Source: Bacteroidota bacterium (GTDB taxonomy: Bacteria; Bacteroidota; Bacteroidia; Chitinophagales; Chitinophagaceae). Taken from it: 32,948 bases of DNA. The position numbers and the translations under genes are program-made. The first letter of the stretch is position 1. Each line of letters starts with the position of its first letter. Below the pieces are notes generated by a model. That model searched no databases and was not told the origin of the DNA. It was given only the letters and a program-made list of their open reading frames with translations. Location of the stretch: the NCBI GenBank assembly GCA_026391415.1, contig JAPLEL010000028.1, positions 1 through 32,948 on the forward strand, written 5' to 3'. Below are positions 31,980-32,948 of the stretch, piece after piece.

Positions 31980-31986
31980 AGTTTTG
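31956..31986 (+). promoter_or_regulatory. Candidate Bacteroidota housekeeping promoter directed antisense to susC
   Basis: TTTG at 31956-31959, 19-nt spacer, TAGTTTTG at 31979-31986; fits the consensus TTTG-N19-21-TAnnTTTG. The -7 box overlaps the susC start codon on the opposite strand. Confidence 0.55.
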
Positions 31987-31990
31987 ATTT

Positions 31991-32083
31991 GTTTGGGTTT
32001 ACAATAAGAAGTCTGCGACGACTTTTAAACGAACGAGCCTAAACATCTGCCGTCTCAACTAGTATTGAGGCGGCTTTTGTTTT
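31991..32083 (+). ncRNA. Candidate antisense small RNA opposite the susC leader (ends approximate)
   Basis: Downstream of the predicted promoter; internal hairpin AAGTC-TGCGAC-GACTT (32009-32024); ends at a strong hairpin plus T-tract. No open reading frame needed to explain it. Confidence 0.5.
32049..32083 (+). terminator. Intrinsic terminator, plus-strand orientation, overlapping the fecR stop codon
   Basis: GCCGTCTCAA-CTAGTA-TTGAGGCGGC followed by TTTTGTTTT. On + the stem is complete with one T:G wobble; on - the same position is a C:A mismatch and the T-tract is missing. Confidence 0.75.
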
Positions 32084-32948
32084 ATGAATTCACAATTAAT
32101 TTTCTTTTTACAGCATCTAATGAATATTTAATATGATAAATTTCTAGAATATGCAATAGCTCAGAAAGTTTAGCCTTTCTTGAAACATCAAAATACAAAT
32201 CTCTTTTTGGTAGTTTACCCACAATTTCAATGTCAATATCATACCATCTTTCCATCTCCATTAAAATTTCATTTACTTCTGCGTGATGTATGGCAATAAC
32301 ACCATTCTTCCAGGCAATACATTGCTCTAAATCAACATTATCAACAATACTAATTGCTGTGCTATTTTTCGACAGTACGGCCTGTTGTGATGGTAATAAC
32401 ATTCCCTCTGTATTGCCATTAATTACTTTTACACTTCCCTGTATAAGCGTAACCTTCATGGAAGACTCGTTATCATATGCACTCACATTAAACTGCGTTC
32501 CATAAACCCTTACCTTTTTATCGCCTTTTACAACAAAAAATGGTTTGGTTTTATCTGAAGCAACATGAAAATAAGCACGACCATTAATAGCAACTTCTCT
32601 TTCTAAACCACTAAATACAACAGGAAAACGAATTGAGCTAGAAGCATCTAAAAAAACTTCTGTTCCATCATTTAAAGTGATGGCATATTGCTCACCCTTT
32701 TGTGTTGTAAGGGTATTATAGCGAATAGCATCTGAAGCACCCCCTTTATAATTAAGTTTCCCTTCAAGATTATCAATAATAGTAGTTCCCTGTTTTGCCA
32801 ATATTGCATTTTTGGCGTCATCTAACAGAATTTTCTTACCATCATCTAAGGTTAATGTAGCTTTTGTTTTACCAGGTAATATGTCTGTTTTTGAGCTATT
32901 TTGAACAAGTGTTTGTTTTGGAATTGTGGTCGTATGACTATAGTAATA
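32082..32948 (-). CDS. FecR-family anti-sigma factor (5' end beyond window)
   Basis: Track start at 32801 is an internal TTG. The frame stays open to the window edge, reading YYYSHTTTIPKQTLVQNSSKTDILPGKTKATLTLDDGKKILLDDAKNAILAKQGTTI..., followed by FecR motifs (ITLNDGTEVFLDASSSIRFP, REVAINGRAYFHVA, VYGTQFNVSAY, WYDIDIEIVG). Confidence 0.93.
   Translation of the reverse strand, partial: YYYSHTTTIPKQTLVQNSSKTDILPGKTKATLTLDDGKKILLDDAKNAILAKQGTTIIDNLEGKLNYKGGASDAIRYNTLTTQKGEQYAITLNDGTEVFLDASSSIRFPVVFSGLEREVAINGRAYFHVASDKTKPFFVVKGDKKVRVYGTQFNVSAYDNESSMKVTLIQGSVKVINGNTEGMLLPSQQAVLSKNSTAISIVDNVDLEQCIAWKNGVIAIHHAEVNEILMEMERWYDIDIEIVGKLPKRDLYFDVSRKAKLSELLHILEIYHIKYSLDAVKRKLIVNS

Noticed and set aside
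32082-32801. FecR gene starting at 32801 as given in the ORF track
   Set aside because: The start is an internal TTG; the same frame continues with FecR-like sequence (DILPGKTKATLTLDDGKKILLDDAKNAI) to the window edge, so the gene is 5'-truncated by the window rather than short.
1-32948. CRISPR arrays, tRNA/rRNA genes, IS elements, integrases, toxin-antitoxin or phage-defence modules
   Set aside because: Looked for repeat-spacer patterns, cloverleaf-like segments, transposase/integrase proteins and defence domains; none recognised. All large ORFs fit metabolic, housekeeping or PUL functions.

Overview
The window is a Bacteroidota-type chromosomal segment, probably Chitinophagaceae-like judging by protein style. 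From left to right it contains: the 3' end of an L-arabinose isomerase gene; an SSS-family sugar symporter; a HAD phosphatase; a GH95 glycosidase; a housekeeping block (DUF4442 protein, thioredoxin-like protein, MlaE-type permease, malic enzyme, M20 amidohydrolase, SPOR protein, deoC, secA on the minus strand; atpG, scpB, lysA, MlaF-type ATPase, redoxin, mdh on the plus strand); and a minus-strand polysaccharide utilization locus (PUL) from 32948 down to 21232 (FecR anti-sigma, SusC with STN domain, SusD, DUF4397 lipoprotein, beta-helix protein, heparinase II/III-like lyase). The most interesting signal is a candidate plus-strand antisense small RNA in the FecR-susC gap. It has a consensus-matching Bacteroidota promoter (TTTG-N19-TAGTTTTG) overlapping the susC start codon, a small internal hairpin, and a strong intrinsic terminator ending on the fecR stop codon. 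This predicts an RNA of about 90 nt complementary to the susC leader. No rRNA, tRNA, CRISPR array, IS element or phage module was recognised.
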